NCBI GenBank assembly: GCA_015501595.1 | Contig: JADNRX010000027.1 | Location: forward strand, 186,001-250,000 | Length of the DNA: 64,000 nt | Direction: 5' to 3' | Origin: Hymenopellis radicata | Lineage: Eukaryota; Basidiomycota; Agaricomycetes; Agaricales; Physalacriaceae | Shown here: positions 1 to 10,632 of the stretch, in pieces | Numbering within the stretch: the first letter of the stretch is position 1 | Layout of the letters: each line of letters begins with the position of its first letter | Notes under the pieces: generated by a model | What the model saw: only the letters and a program-made list of their open reading frames with translations | The model's database searches: none | Told to the model about the DNA's origin: nothing | Program-made: the position numbers and the translations under genes

Positions 1-283
1 AGGCCACCAGGAGAGAAGAACATGCTAGACATGACCGAGTGCGAATCATCGAATTCATCGGGTAGGCGCAGTGCTACAGATGACGAAGCTTCAACGGGCT
101 CTGTGAGATGCTCTGAGATCGAAACCAGCGCTTGTTCCCCGTCGGAGCCAGAGTTGTCGCACGGAGATTTCCTCGCGCCTGTAGGCTTAGTACAGGGTAT
201 ATCTGGGTTGTTACGGTACTCGCAAGCTTTCCCTCGACTGGTGCAAGTGGAGCAAGGAACCAGTAGATCGCACTTGATTTTAC
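1..283 (-). CDS. Zn2Cys6 transcription factor, partial (runs off left edge)
   Basis: On the minus strand an open frame from about 283 to the window edge has the second half of a fungal binuclear zinc cluster: KIKCD, then PCSTC, then CEY, i.e. the Cys-x5-Cys-x2-Cys-x6-Cys half of a Gal4-type motif, followed by a Ser/Asp/Glu-rich linker (PDEFDDSHS). In this family the cluster binds DNA in the nucleus as a dimer. A splice acceptor (ctgaag) precedes the exon. The first Cys pair should lie in an upstream exon between about 300 and 520; candidate donors (gtaagt at about 437) exist but I could not join them in frame. A TATA-like site near 597-607 would fit a start around 450-520. The cluster call is good; the 5' structure and the regulated pathway are unknown. 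Confidence 0.6.
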
Positions 284-596
284 CTTCAGCACATGCCTAC
301 ATACTTATCAGCCCTGCATCAAACCTTCGCGAAGCAGGAAACACAATACCTTACAAGACTTCCGCCGTGAAAGGGGAGTAGAGCTGAAGGAGCGTTAGGG
401 TGATGCTTGGCGTGGAGGGAGAAGAAGAAACTTACGATCTGGCGCATGTTCTGTGATGCCTGGTCAAGCGATCACGTCGAGTAAGCTCGGCATTGCAAGA
501 CTGGCGAGTCGCTTTCAAAATGAAGTTGAAGATGAAGCTAAAAGTTACAAGGTGACGGAGGGAAAGGAATGAGGTAGATGCTGATCCTTGGCATGC

Positions 597-607
597 GTTA
601 TATACTC
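597..607 (-). promoter_or_regulatory. TATA-like box for the left-edge Zn2Cys6 gene
   Basis: Read on the minus strand the site is gtatataac, about 80-150 nt upstream of the presumed first exon of the zinc-cluster gene. The assignment depends on the unresolved 5' end of that gene. Confidence 0.3.
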
Positions 608-1153
608 TAGTGTTTGCGAATGACCGGAAGTCGAGTGGGGAGTGGGTACGGACTACCAGTGGGGAGGCGCGCCAACACAGACGAACACGGGCTCGCAAGA
701 TTAATTTTACCAAAGCGCTCTGACTGATGCTGAGTGGCATTTATATGAAACCAAACAGGGAATCATCCTTCGAGGTTCACGAAGACAATGTCATGATGAT
801 GATGGATCACACCAATAAGCCAGGAAATTTGGGGTTGGTTAGTTTGAGCGCCAGAAGGTTGGGAAGGCCGTTATTTCCAGAACGGTAGTGAACGTTGGAA
901 CGAAGCTTGACATGTGGCGTTGGTGGCGGTGCAGCAATGCAAAATCCAACATAGGGGCCAGTCCCAATTTGTCCTGGTACTCTTGCTAATTTCATTTTGC
1001 CTCTCCCGATCACCACTACAGGTAGAGCAGTCTCTTTCAACTACTGAGCCATGCATTATTGACGATGAATTCTCCAGCTTTACTACTCTATTTTTCTCTC
1101 CTTCTTTGCCCGCTGGTCGCCTTGAAACTTATACAAGTGACACGTCGAGCGCC

Positions 1154-2084
1154 ATGTCCAGCGCGTCCGACACCAAAGCGGAGGACTCGCTGCAGGCCCT
1201 CATACAAGCCTTTGCCATGATAATAGTCAGCGAAATTGGAGACAAGACGTTCCTCATAGCCGCTATACTCGCCATGCGCCATCCACGGATGACCGTGTTT
1301 CTAGGCGCATTCGGCTCACTCGTTGTCATGTCTGTGCTCTCCGCCGCTATGGGACACATCTTACCCACTCTCATTCCGCGACGGTGGACCCAGGCTTTGG
1401 CGGGCGTCCTTTTCTTGGTATTTGGCGCCAAGATGTTAATGGAGGGCCGCCAGATGAAGGCAGGGAACGAAAAGATCGCTGAGGAGATGCGCGAGGCAGA
1501 GGAGGAGATTGAGGGCGACGACGCTACCCATGACGGGACTGGTAGGCGTGCTAATGGCAGTGTCATACCGCTTGAGGAGATGGAGGAGGGAGTTAGCAGA
1601 CTACGCGACTCGCCGTCGCCTAAGACCTCGTCCGTTGTCGAAGGCGCTAGGAACTTCTGCAGTCTATTTCTCGGCCCCGTCTTTGTGCAAGCCTTCGTGC
1701 TCACATTCTTGGGAGAATGGGGCGACCGCAGCCAGATTGCGACCATCGCACTCGGTGCAGCTCATGTCCGTACATTGTCTGACTTATGTTCGTATCGTTA
1801 ACTCCCCCCTCAGAACGTTTACCTCGTTTCAATGGGCACAATTGTAGGCCATTCCTGCTGCACTGCCATCGCCGTCATAGGCGGACGGTACGTCTCCACG
1901 AAAATATCTGTTAAACATGGTATGTCAGTTCTCATCTGCTTCGTACTTTTCTCTCATACTCAATCCAGTGACTCTTGGTGGGGCCTGTCTATTCTTGATT
2001 TTCGGCGTTATATATCTGTACGAGTCCCTCCTATCATCGGCATCCGAGATGGACGCTCCCATGTTAGGACCTGAACACACATAG
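1154..2084 (+). CDS. GDT1: GDT1/TMEM165 family Mn2+/Ca2+ transporter
   Basis: Three exons (1154-1765, 1814-1919, 1969-2084) give 277 residues. The protein has two copies of the family signature, EIGDKTF near residue 22 and EWGDRSQ near residue 190. Each lies in one half of an inverted-repeat membrane protein with about six helices and is joined by an acidic, poorly conserved central loop (EEMREAEEEIEGDD). Family members exchange Mn2+ or Ca2+ for H+ in the Golgi and supply Mn2+ to glycosyltransferases. Both introns are 48-49 nt GT-AG. The frame stays open upstream to an ATG at 914, and that extension contains a hydrophobic stretch that could be a signal peptide, so a longer form is possible. 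I prefer 1154 because the first conserved helix follows directly. Confidence 0.88.
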
Positions 2085-2742
2085 AGCTATTTGTATCATC
2101 ATCATAAATCGACGGTCGGTGTACAAGTTGCCGGATCGCCTTGTTCCACGCGTCTGTTTCCCCCGAACAGGATATAGTCTGTCAGGCTGGCGTTCCATAA
2201 CCATTATATCGGCACTCCTGGTCTTTAATCATTACATCTCCGGCGACGCCACAGTCGATGGGCTAGGGCTTTCGGTAATCGTCTAGCTTTTGGTTTTTTT
2301 TCCACCCGATAAACTCGTCGCTCGATTTTCCGTACTGGGCGACTCAAAGGTGCAGTTCAGTGGAAAACGCTTCCTTGAAGCCTCTCAGCCACTTGTCGCA
2401 CTGAGCGACGATAACATTAGGACTGGACCCAGATTTCCAAGTGTAGACATCGAGACGCACTAGTACTTCAGTGTTCCAACTACTCTTAGCTTTCTTCATC
2501 GTTAAGCACACAATCAACTAAGTAGCCTACTTTGTCGAAGCGATAGAAATCGTTGTAAACTGAATTAACTGGCATTTGGGCGTTCTTGCAGGGCTTTTCC
2601 ATGATTTTACTTGTTCCTTGGTTTATGGATCATCTGCCACAGGCTCGTGAGGAGAGTTGACTGGGAGTTCCATATCGGGTAAAAGCTGAACACGTTACAC
2701 GAACTGAACACGTGATCTACTTTGGCTTGATTTTCCTCCTTC

Positions 2743-3433
2743 ATGTCCGCTGGGTTCGCCCGCTTCATATCGCGTTCTGCTGCTCCCGTCATGCATTTCC
2801 ACACTCATGGCGTTATCTCCGACGTGCCCACGCGCACTGTGTCCTTAAACACGAAGAAGGCCGTCGCTGCCCCGTCCTGAAGGACCGCCTCGCCCAAATA
2901 GGTCCCGTCAAAACACTACATGTCCACTCCTCGAACTACTCTTTCGTGGAATTCCACGAGCTGGGAGACGCAGAGAACTTTATGAGACGTAAAGACGGAC
3001 TCAACTTGTACTACGGCAATAGGACCGTCAAGGTCACACCAAAGGATTACCTCCAACCCAATCCGGTCGCGCCGCACCGACATATATACAGACCGAAGAG
3101 CAAGGTGCTTCGTGTGGATAGGATCCCCACACGCGCTGGGGCGACTATGCATGAACTGTTGGACCTGCTAAAGCCTTTCGGGGTCAAGTCGGTCAGAATG
3201 AGTGAGTCCGCTCAGGTTTGCACTCGTGTTTTCAGTTTACGACTGATCTAGAAATGCACAAACAGCAATGGCGAATGTACCTGGCCGGCTTCGCTCATGC
3301 CGAGTTTGCGACTCTAGATGGGGCTAACCAGGCCCTCGAAGCAAGTTGGTCTGATGAAGGGCTTAGTCTGCGCGGGTCGCGGGTTTACCTCAATTACTTT
3401 CGGAAAACTGGAAGAGGTGGAGAACGTCAGTGA
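2743..3433 (+). CDS. Two-RRM RNA-binding protein, probably mitochondrial, with a -1 frameshift
   Basis: The start at 2743 opens a basic, hydroxylated N-terminus (MSAGFARFISRSAAP) that resembles a mitochondrial presequence. An RRM follows: an RNP2-like strand TVSLN, then VLKDRLAQIG, then the RNP1-like NYSFVEFHE, and a second RRM-like unit starts at KVLRVDRIP. An intron (3202-3251, gtgagt...tctag) joins SVRM to MHKQQWRMYLAGFAHAEF. The two frames of the first RRM meet at a CCCC run at 2870-2873. One missing C there restores 213 residues with the domain intact; as printed the protein stops after about 45 residues. The family binds RNA; the target is unknown. Either a base was lost in sequencing or the gene is broken. 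Confidence 0.6.
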
Positions 3434-4443
3434 TCTTCTTCACTCTTGCCGGGTTTCGTGATGATTGACGTCGCGCTAGGTAATCACAGCAATTGGATGA
3501 CATTTTTTGCGTAGTAACTGTCACGATTCATGGACAATTTGCACGTTGAGTGATATTTATGCCTTCATATTTGACCACTGATGATATCAATGAGTAGAAC
3601 TCGGAGCCTCTGTCGTTTGGCGCAGACACGGGCTATCGAAACCTTCGAGCCGGACGATTTCTCTCCCAAGTAGCTCTGTGCTCCTCAGGCTTAGGCGCCA
3701 GCGTAACGCGAACGTTAGAAGAGTTTCTGGAGCGTGAACATACAGGGATACAGAGCAGGAAATAGAGTGACCATCAGCGTAGATGTCTGCCAAAGGCGTC
3801 TGTCCAGAAGAGTCGGAACAAGCGCGGGCTATTCACTGCTAAAGAAGACAAGTCGAAAAGGAGACGACGACGAATGTACGGAGGTGAAGATGTTGAGTCA
3901 CAGCAGAATCAGCAGATAGTGCGCGACAAGTTTTACTACCAAGATTCGAACCCAGGGGACATGATGGTCCGCCAGGGAAAAGGTGCAGCAGAGCGAAAGC
4001 GTGAGAAAAAAGGGCGGGATTTGGTCCGAGCTTCCAGATGAGTTCTTCTCCCTTTCTGAGCCTTGTCCGACTAGGATCGGGCCTCAGCTCATGCCCATTT
4101 CGTGGTACCACCCCCCTGTCTATCTGGAATCCGCTTGGGATCGCACTCTTACATCTGTTTCCGTGAAGTTACGCGCAAAATTACCAGAGAAATTTGTTTT
4201 ATGAAGACATATTCCTGCGGTTGGCAATGTCGTACGTCATCTGCATGCTTACCCTCAAAAGCCACCATCAGCAACGGCGCCTTCATCGTCACCGCGGCGG
4301 CAACTTCGATGTTATGGAATTGGTGGTAGTACACGTAACGACTTGTGGTGCCTTTGTCGTTCGTCACGTCTCGGCTTCAATGGTGGTAGTAAAGGGTATA
4401 TAGGCGTACCCATATAAGCTGTTCTCCACCAGAAAACGAGATC
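3434..4443 (+). other. Intergenic, promoter of the aldo-keto reductase at the end
   Basis: No open frame here resembles a protein. The last part holds a TATA-like gggtatatagg at about 4393-4403, some 45 nt before the start at 4444, which fits a promoter for the downstream gene. Confidence 0.5.
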
Positions 4444-5636
4444 ATGAACGCCATTAGCATTCACCGCAAGATTGGCGACGCGACTGTGCCGGCGATTGGG
4501 TTTGGTGTGATGAGACTCAGCGCCAACTTCGCTGGGACTGACGAGGATAGGTTGAAGGTAATTATCATCTCTGCTCCCTTCATTATATTATACTCATGCG
4601 CGTTTACAGATTCTAGACGCGGCGTATGAAGCAGGCTGTACTTTCTGGGATACAGCCGATGTCTATGGCGACAATGAGGATATCATTGGAAAGTGGTACG
4701 TCGACCCATCCAAGATCTGTATATGTGTTGAGCGAAAGACTTTAACATAGGTTCAAAGCCAACCCAGAGAAGCGCTCCTCGATCTTCCTCGCCACCAAAT
4801 TTGGAGTCTCGCCTACGGGTGGGAAGGGCGATCCGGAGTATGTCAAGCAGCAGTGTAACAAGTCGCTCGAGCGCCTCGGCGTAGACCACATCGACCTGTA
4901 CTACCAGCATCGTGTGGACGCCACTGTTCCCATCGAGCTCACCATCGGCGCGATGGCCGAGTTGGTCAAGTGAGTTTTCATTTCTAAATCGCAGTCTTGG
5001 CCTGACGATTGGCCAGGGAAGGAAAAGTTCGCTACCTCGGACTATCCGAATGCACGTCTGCCGGGCTCCGTCGCGCGCACGCTGTGCATCCCATCGCTGC
5101 TGTTCAACTCGAGTATTCTCCCTTTTCTTTGGACATCGAACGTGCGCCGCTTAACCTGCTCTCCACCGCACGAGAGCTCGGGGTTGCCGTTGCCGCGTAC
5201 GCGCCGCTTGGTCGCGGGCTTCTCGCTGGTCACATCAAGTCTTTGGATGACTTGGCGCCCGACGACTCTCGCAGACAGTTCCCTAAGTATAGCGCGGAGA
5301 ATTTCCCCAAGATCCTCATGCTTGTCGAGAAGATTGGTGACATTGGGAAGAAGCACGGGGCTACGCCGGGACAGACTGCGCTTGCGTGGATATTGGCGCA
5401 GGGAGAGAATGTCTTTCTTATTCCTGGCGCGACGAAGATTTATGTGGGTTTTGGCCATTGACGGTCATTATATACTTGACTGAAGAAATTTCTAGCAACT
5501 GAAGGAGAATATTGCCGCGCAGGGTATTAAGCTCAGTGAGGAGGACATCGAGGAAATTAGAAAGGCGGCAGACAGTGCGGAGATTACGGGGGCGCGATAC
5601 CCGGCAGGTTTTCGCGAAGATGTCGTACGTCGATAG
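4444..5636 (+). CDS. Aldo-keto reductase (pyridoxal reductase/YakC-like)
   Basis: Five exons (4444-4557, 4610-4695, 4751-4969, 5017-5443, 5496-5636) give 328 residues with four GT-AG introns of 47-55 nt. The fold is a TIM barrel using NADPH to reduce aldehydes or ketones in the cytosol. The catalytic tetrad is visible: Asp and Tyr in WDTADVYG, Lys in LATKFG and His in YYQHRVD. The cofactor-side motifs [17 protein letters not shown] and IPGATK are also present. The N-terminal strand ([12 protein letters not shown]) and length fit the YakC/pyridoxal-reductase branch, but the substrate cannot be told from sequence. No break is seen. The intron between IY and QLKEN sits just after the IPGATK loop. 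Confidence 0.9.
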
Positions 5637-6688
5637 CCCTCCCTTGAAGTGAGAATGATGTGTAAAGCTACACTACTATGAATTGATGGGTACTTCGTGC
5701 TATGTCGCTGGGTTACACTGGGAGATTGAGGGATACAAGCTGAATACAGAAGAGCTTGAGGACATTTCTTGAATTGCAATAGAAAAGGGACAGAAAGCCA
5801 CCTACTTGTACGAGCACTGTATGCCACGACGACAAACCCTATTCAGGCGCATCTTGAACACAAAAAACAACGTCCCTGACGCGCATGATGGAAACAGGTT
5901 ACGAACTGTTACGAACAAGGGTTCGTAACTCGTAATTATCACCGCCCATTAATTTAATAGTATGTAACCGACAGCGATTCAAGCGATGACGCGCACGTGG
6001 CCAAAAAATCCAGCAGAAACCCACATGGCCAACAACAACAACAACTTACGCACATGGCAATCCTGCAACCCTTCATTGATATTGGTCGTACAAGGCGCTT
6101 ACTATCGGATAATGTGAGTCACCACAGCTCGGTTGCCTTTTCATGCTTTGACAACTGTTCGGCCGGGCCGGTAGTTCCGTCAGATACAAGTTGGCTTCTT
6201 TGCCACCATGAACTGTGTTCAAGCTGCCACCATTTCGGCATGGTACTAGTTGCGCCGTGCCCAGTTGCGGGATCTCCAGCTTTCTGCGACGCGCACGTTT
6301 TGAACGACGAACATTTGGTTGATTGGGTATGTAATTTCGGATGTGGTACAATGAGCCAGACGGACGCTGTGGACCAAGCTTGGACCCTCGCCAACTGTGG
6401 ATGTGCTATGTGATCTGTTTACTGCTTTTAGCCAGTGTGGCCCATTGTTCTCTGCGAGGCCGGTACCAGTATTACCATTTTCGATAGTCCACCAACTGAC
6501 AATGGCGCGTGGAACCAGTGGTTTGTCGCTTCTGGAGAATATATAAAGGATTGAACAAGTCGCGTTCTAGCTGCATCTTCCCAACTTTCAACGCTCACAG
6601 TTTGTCCCGGTGACAACTTGTGAATCTTCCAATCCTTCACCGCCTCTTAATTTTCCATATTTCCTCACGCTCTTCTTCTTTGAAAAAG
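5637..6688 (+). other. Intergenic with F-box gene promoter
   Basis: No supportable gene. A TATA-like atatataaagg at about 6539-6549 lies roughly 200 nt upstream of the F-box start and about 140 nt upstream of its likely 5'-UTR intron. Confidence 0.45.
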
Positions 6689-6735
6689 GTTAGTCTCATG
6701 GCGTTGGCTCGTGTGATACGCCTACTAATGCGTAG
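6689..6735 (+). other. Probable 5'-UTR intron of the F-box gene
   Basis: The 47-nt stretch starts gttagt, has a branch-like ctactaat about 13 nt from its end, and ends cgtag, all directly upstream of the ATG at 6751. It has the size and signals of the coding introns in this window. Confidence 0.5.
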
Positions 6736-6750
6736 GTTCGCAGTCAAAAC

Positions 6751-8400
6751 ATGAACTCCTACGAGTACCTTACCCAAGCCGTGGCGGTATCCAAGCCCGC
6801 GCCACCAGCCATCCTCAATGGCCTTCCGGTCGAGATCTGGCTCATCATCTTCCGCCACCTCATATCCTCCTTCCCCGCGCGCGCCCGTCTCAGTGTCCTC
6901 TTCAACGTCATCAGCGTCTGCCACCACTGGACCGATATGGCTGTCAATGACGCGTCCCTCTGGACGTCGATTGTGATCCAATTGTCCGCCCCAGTGCCTG
7001 TTCTCGCGCTCAACCGGTCGCTTCTCGCCCTCACAAAGGGCTGCGCCATCGACGTCACCATCGTTCTTCCCGACAGCGCCAGCGCTCCTTTTACAAGTGA
7101 TCACCGGAACGCGCTCGTTGAGCTGCTCTCGCCCCACCTCTACCACATGCGTTCTCTCGCGCTCAGTGGTCCACATTGGCCGTTCCACGTTGCGGTGATG
7201 GACATGTTCTGCAGCGTCGTTCTGCCCATGCTGGAGTCGTTCGCGGTCAACGCGTTGGGGGACGCGACATTTGGTGATTCTGCCTATGACTATGATGGCA
7301 GGCTCCCGATGTTCGCGTCTCCGTTTGGTGATATCACAGCAGCAAACGCTCGTGCAGCTCAGGCTTGGGCGCGGCGGCAGTTCCCCAAACTCAAGTCCGT
7401 CGTCGTCAGCGGTGCACCGTACACGTGGGCCGACTTTTCGCTCAGCAATTTGGAGTGGTTGAAGATCACTGATCAACCTGTGCACTGCCGCCCGATGCAC
7501 AGCGTTTTGCAGAGGATTCTCGCCGCGTCCAAGGACACTCTCCAGGAGTTCGAGGCCGTTGATTGTCTGGACCACCCTCTTTATTATACCGACGCAAATG
7601 TGACCCCGGTTGTACTCTCTGCACTGCAGAGGCTCACCCTTGGATATAGCGATCCGGGAGAGGTTGAGACTTTCTTGGAGTACATCGAGGCACCTCGGCT
7701 CGAAGCGCTTACGCTCATGGACCAGTCTTACGAACCCGCCGAAGTGGAGTCTGGCGCGACTCTCCCCAGCGAGCAGCAGCCCCCGATAGACAACCTGCTG
7801 CGCAGGCTGATGGACCGCCTCCCCATCTCCAAACTCCGCGCGCTCTCCTGCGTCAATGTCTCCTTCGTGCCTGACAAACTGGACATGTTCAGCGCCGCAG
7901 ACGTCGCGTGCGGTCTTGTGCTCGAGAACGAGATGGCCGTGTTGCTCCAGTTCATCCGACGGCTTTCGTCCTTGGAGGACCTCACCATCTCCGGGAGCGG
8001 GAAGGCTTTCCTCCACTACATGAACTATATGGATACGCACTTTGACTACGGGCGCGCAGATTGTCCCGCTTGAATACGGATGGATTCCGCGGTTCAACCT
8101 CCCAAGTTGAGGAGCGTGGATATTGATCTGCAGGAGCCCAACTGCGATGTGCTCGCGCTCATGGAGAGACGGGTCGTTCCCGGAATTTCTGGCGATGACG
8201 GACAGTACTATGGTACGCTCCTGTATGCGCTCGATATCACAGTGCCTCTGAGGGCTTTGTGTGTGGAAGATGTGGAGCGTATTGAGCGTCTTTCGTGGAT
8301 GTGCCCCACGTTGAGGATTATCACTCCTCAGGACCGGTTTGTCGAGAGTGCTTTGACGATGGACATTGATTCCGATGTCGAGATGATGGACTGCTTCTAA
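6751..8400 (+). CDS. F-box protein with an in-frame TGA
   Basis: An intronless frame starts at 6751. Residues about 20-60 form an F-box: ILNGLPVEIWLIIFRHL, then FNVISVCHHWTDMA and LWTSI. F-box proteins bind Skp1 and bring substrates to SCF ubiquitin ligase. Leucine-rich stretches typical of the large basidiomycete F-box family follow. A TGA at 8071-8073 ends the frame after 440 residues. The same frame then continues for 108 more codons (KLRSVDIDL through ERLSWMCPTLRII) to a TAA at 8398-8400. The extension looks like natural coding sequence, so the TGA is probably a nonsense change at a former sense codon, a sequence error, or rarely a read-through site. The 440-residue form still keeps the F-box. 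Confidence 0.75.
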
Positions 8401-8951
8401 TACTAATAGATTCCTTGTATCTCCAATCTTTCTTTTCTACATTTCTCCCTATGTATGTCTACTATGCCACAGCTTTTATGACGTTCAACGATTGCGTGAA
8501 ATAGTTCTCTATTGCTCGAGTCAAAATATACTTCAGATCCTTACTCAATTAGTTGTGCGCTTCTCCAGACAGTCTGCTCGTTGGCTATAGAGAATTTCGC
8601 AGTCATTCACTTCCCATTGCATACGGACTAGCTCATTACAATAGATTACACGAATCGCGGTATACGTTCAATAGTTTGAGATCAAATCCAACCTGGTAAC
8701 TGACACGTCTTGGAGTCACGGTCGTCGCGCGGAGGAACCGAGTGCGCAATCACAAATTGCGCAGTCTTAGCATTCTCAACTTGGATGTAAGTAGTAGGAG
8801 TCGTAGAAAGAAGACTGATTCAATCTTGAGCTTGATGTCCAACTTGGCGGCTTACTACGGCTTGTATCAGGTACTAACGCGTCAGAGAACTGCGAGAAGT
8901 GTTGTAATGAAAGAACTGAATTGGTGATATACAGTCGCGCGATCGTGCCCA
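8401..8951. other. Intergenic
   Basis: Between the convergent 3' ends of the F-box gene and the CsbD-like gene I see only AT-rich 3'-UTR-like sequence and no open frame of note. Confidence 0.5.
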
Positions 8952-9498
8952 CTACTTGTTCATGTGCTGCTGGGCACTACCCTTCTCTTGCTGGGCGTTA
9001 CCTGGTTTACTGTCAGACTAATTCCTGACGCGTACAAACAAGTGACTTACCCTTTGCTTGCTGGGTACCGTCGCCCATGACTGCTCCCGCTACACTGTTC
9101 ATTGTACCCTAACAAATTTGAGTGTTGGTCGTCAGAACGAAAACAAGACCTACCTTGACGTAGTCCATGCCTCCTGCGATGTAACCTTCAGCTTTTGCGG
9201 TTGTAGTCTCAGCCTAACAAGGGTCGTCAGAGCTACGGTACGCGTTGAACGGCGGTAGAAACAGACCTCGCCTTCAGCGTGTTGCTGCTTGCCAGAGTTG
9301 CGCATAGAGTCGGAGCCGACGGCCTCTCCAGCCTGTACACACAAAGATTAGACGACGACGACGACGGCGGCGCGTCTTACAGCCTGCTTGACGTTGCCAA
9401 CAACAGAGTTGAACTGGCCAGAGGATTTGCTGCAGTTACGCGTGAGCTCGGCGGTCCGCACGACGACAAAAGACACGGCCAGACCTTGCGTCAGTCAT
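8952..9498 (-). CDS. CsbD-like / mismatch and cruciform DNA-recognition (Hmp1-type) small protein
   Basis: Six short minus-strand exons (9485-9498, 9381-9429, 9267-9332, 9154-9213, 9051-9108, 8952-9001) join in frame into 98 residues. Each exon is too short to show as a long open frame. The product is hydrophilic and Gly/Ala/Lys/Gln-rich, with repeated CsbD-type units: SGQFNSVVGNVKQAAGEAVG, SGKQQHAEGEAE, VKGTMNSVAGAVMGD and QQAKGNAQQEKGSAQQ. In bacteria CsbD is a general stress protein. Fungal relatives such as Ustilago Hmp1 were described as binding mismatched or cruciform DNA. All five introns are 45-54 nt with GT-AG ends. A TATA box lies about 86 nt upstream. No damage is seen. Confidence 0.88.
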
Positions 9499-9583
9499 CG
9501 TGAAGAGAGATTGGTATGAGAGATGTCGATGGTGGGAGAAGGTGGGCAAGAGGGATCTGAATGTCCTCCTCGTTCAGAGCTGG

Positions 9584-9591
9584 CTTTTATA
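9584..9591 (-). promoter_or_regulatory. TATA box of the CsbD-like gene
   Basis: The minus strand reads tataaaag about 86 nt upstream of the ATG at 9498, a canonical TATA box for a fungal stress-type gene. Confidence 0.65.
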
Positions 9592-9608
9592 CGCGAAAAG
9601 ACGCGCTT

Positions 9609-9970
9609 CTCGATGACGCACAATGACGCGCGCGCGCGTCACAGCAGACAGTCTCATCCGTTTTAGGAAGTGTGCGGGCAGCGTGCTCCAAAAATCGGGT
9701 ACAACCTGAGCTTGACAGACGCTGGGGTTGGCGACGCGATACCCGAGAGATTTGCCTTGGACAACGAGGCAAAAAAAGGACAGCTAGGATTCTGTACAGC
9801 GGTAAAGGCGTCGAGACGGCAGCAGGCCTGTGGCAATTGGCGTGGCGGCAGACGCGCGATGGATCGAGCAGTCGAGCGCCTATGACGCACGATGACGCGG
9901 AGCAATTTGGCTCGAATGTGAAAATTCGACAGCGTGTTCCGAAGGTTGGGTACGACCGCAATTCGACTGG
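9609..9970. repeat. Two diverged direct repeats upstream of the CsbD-like gene
   Basis: atgacgcacaatgacgcg near 9613 and atgacgcacgatgacgcg near 9883 match at all but one base. Each is followed further on by a similar gcgtg(c/t)tcc...gggtac block (about 9688 and 9930). The TGACGCA/TGACGCG cores resemble bZIP (CRE/AP-1) half sites, which would suit a stress promoter; that reading is inference. Confidence 0.4.
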
Positions 9971-9974
9971 CAAG

Positions 9975-10632
9975 CGACCGGCGTGGGCACACGGTCAGTC
10001 AAAGTGCAAGTATAGACACCCCTGAATAAACGCGTTAACGAAACGTGTTCTGACATGCGATACGGGTGGATACAAAGTATGAAGGCACGGCACCAACGTC
10101 GCTGGCGTTAATTGCCAGCTGTATTGAACATCAATGACAAAAGGCTCCAGCGATTTCGGTTCGAGAGTTGCAGCCGCCAATTAGAGGCCAACAGAGACGT
10201 GGCAGCAGTAACAAGTCTTCGATTCTATAACGAAGTGCAGAACCGCCACAAAGAATCCTCGTTTGTTTGCCTGGAGTTCAAGTTCGTAGTAGTAGTACAA
10301 TCTGAGTACAATGTTCAAGCTCAGCAGGTCGTGTGGTTACCCAGTTGCCGGCTATCACCGAACGCCTTGCTTTATTGCCTGAGCTCAGTCGAACCTTGGT
10401 CTTGCTCAGTCTGTTGTTTCTACCAATCACCGACAGGCGACTGCACCGATGGCACGTTGGGGTTCCCGCAATTCTGATGATTGTAAGTACTATACACTTA
10501 CGAGGTCTAACAACGAGTTCCCAGTGAGTCTTCCTTTTCGCATTACATCAGATATGCGGTAGACACTTCTCAGTTTGCTAAGGTAACTGCGAGTGGCGTC
10601 AATAAAAATGGTCTACAAATCGTGTCGAGTCT
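9975..10632. other. Intergenic
   Basis: No gene could be supported here. Short open frames lack motifs and splice partners. Confidence 0.4.

Noticed and set aside
3925..3975. A T-arm-like sequence (complement of gattcgaaccc) suggesting a tRNA
   Set aside because: The T stem needs several G-T pairs and no matching acceptor, D or anticodon arm lies at the right distance.
6637..8097. 486-codon open frame on the minus strand
   Set aside because: It is the antisense shadow of the F-box gene; its composition is Arg/Glu/His-rich without any domain.
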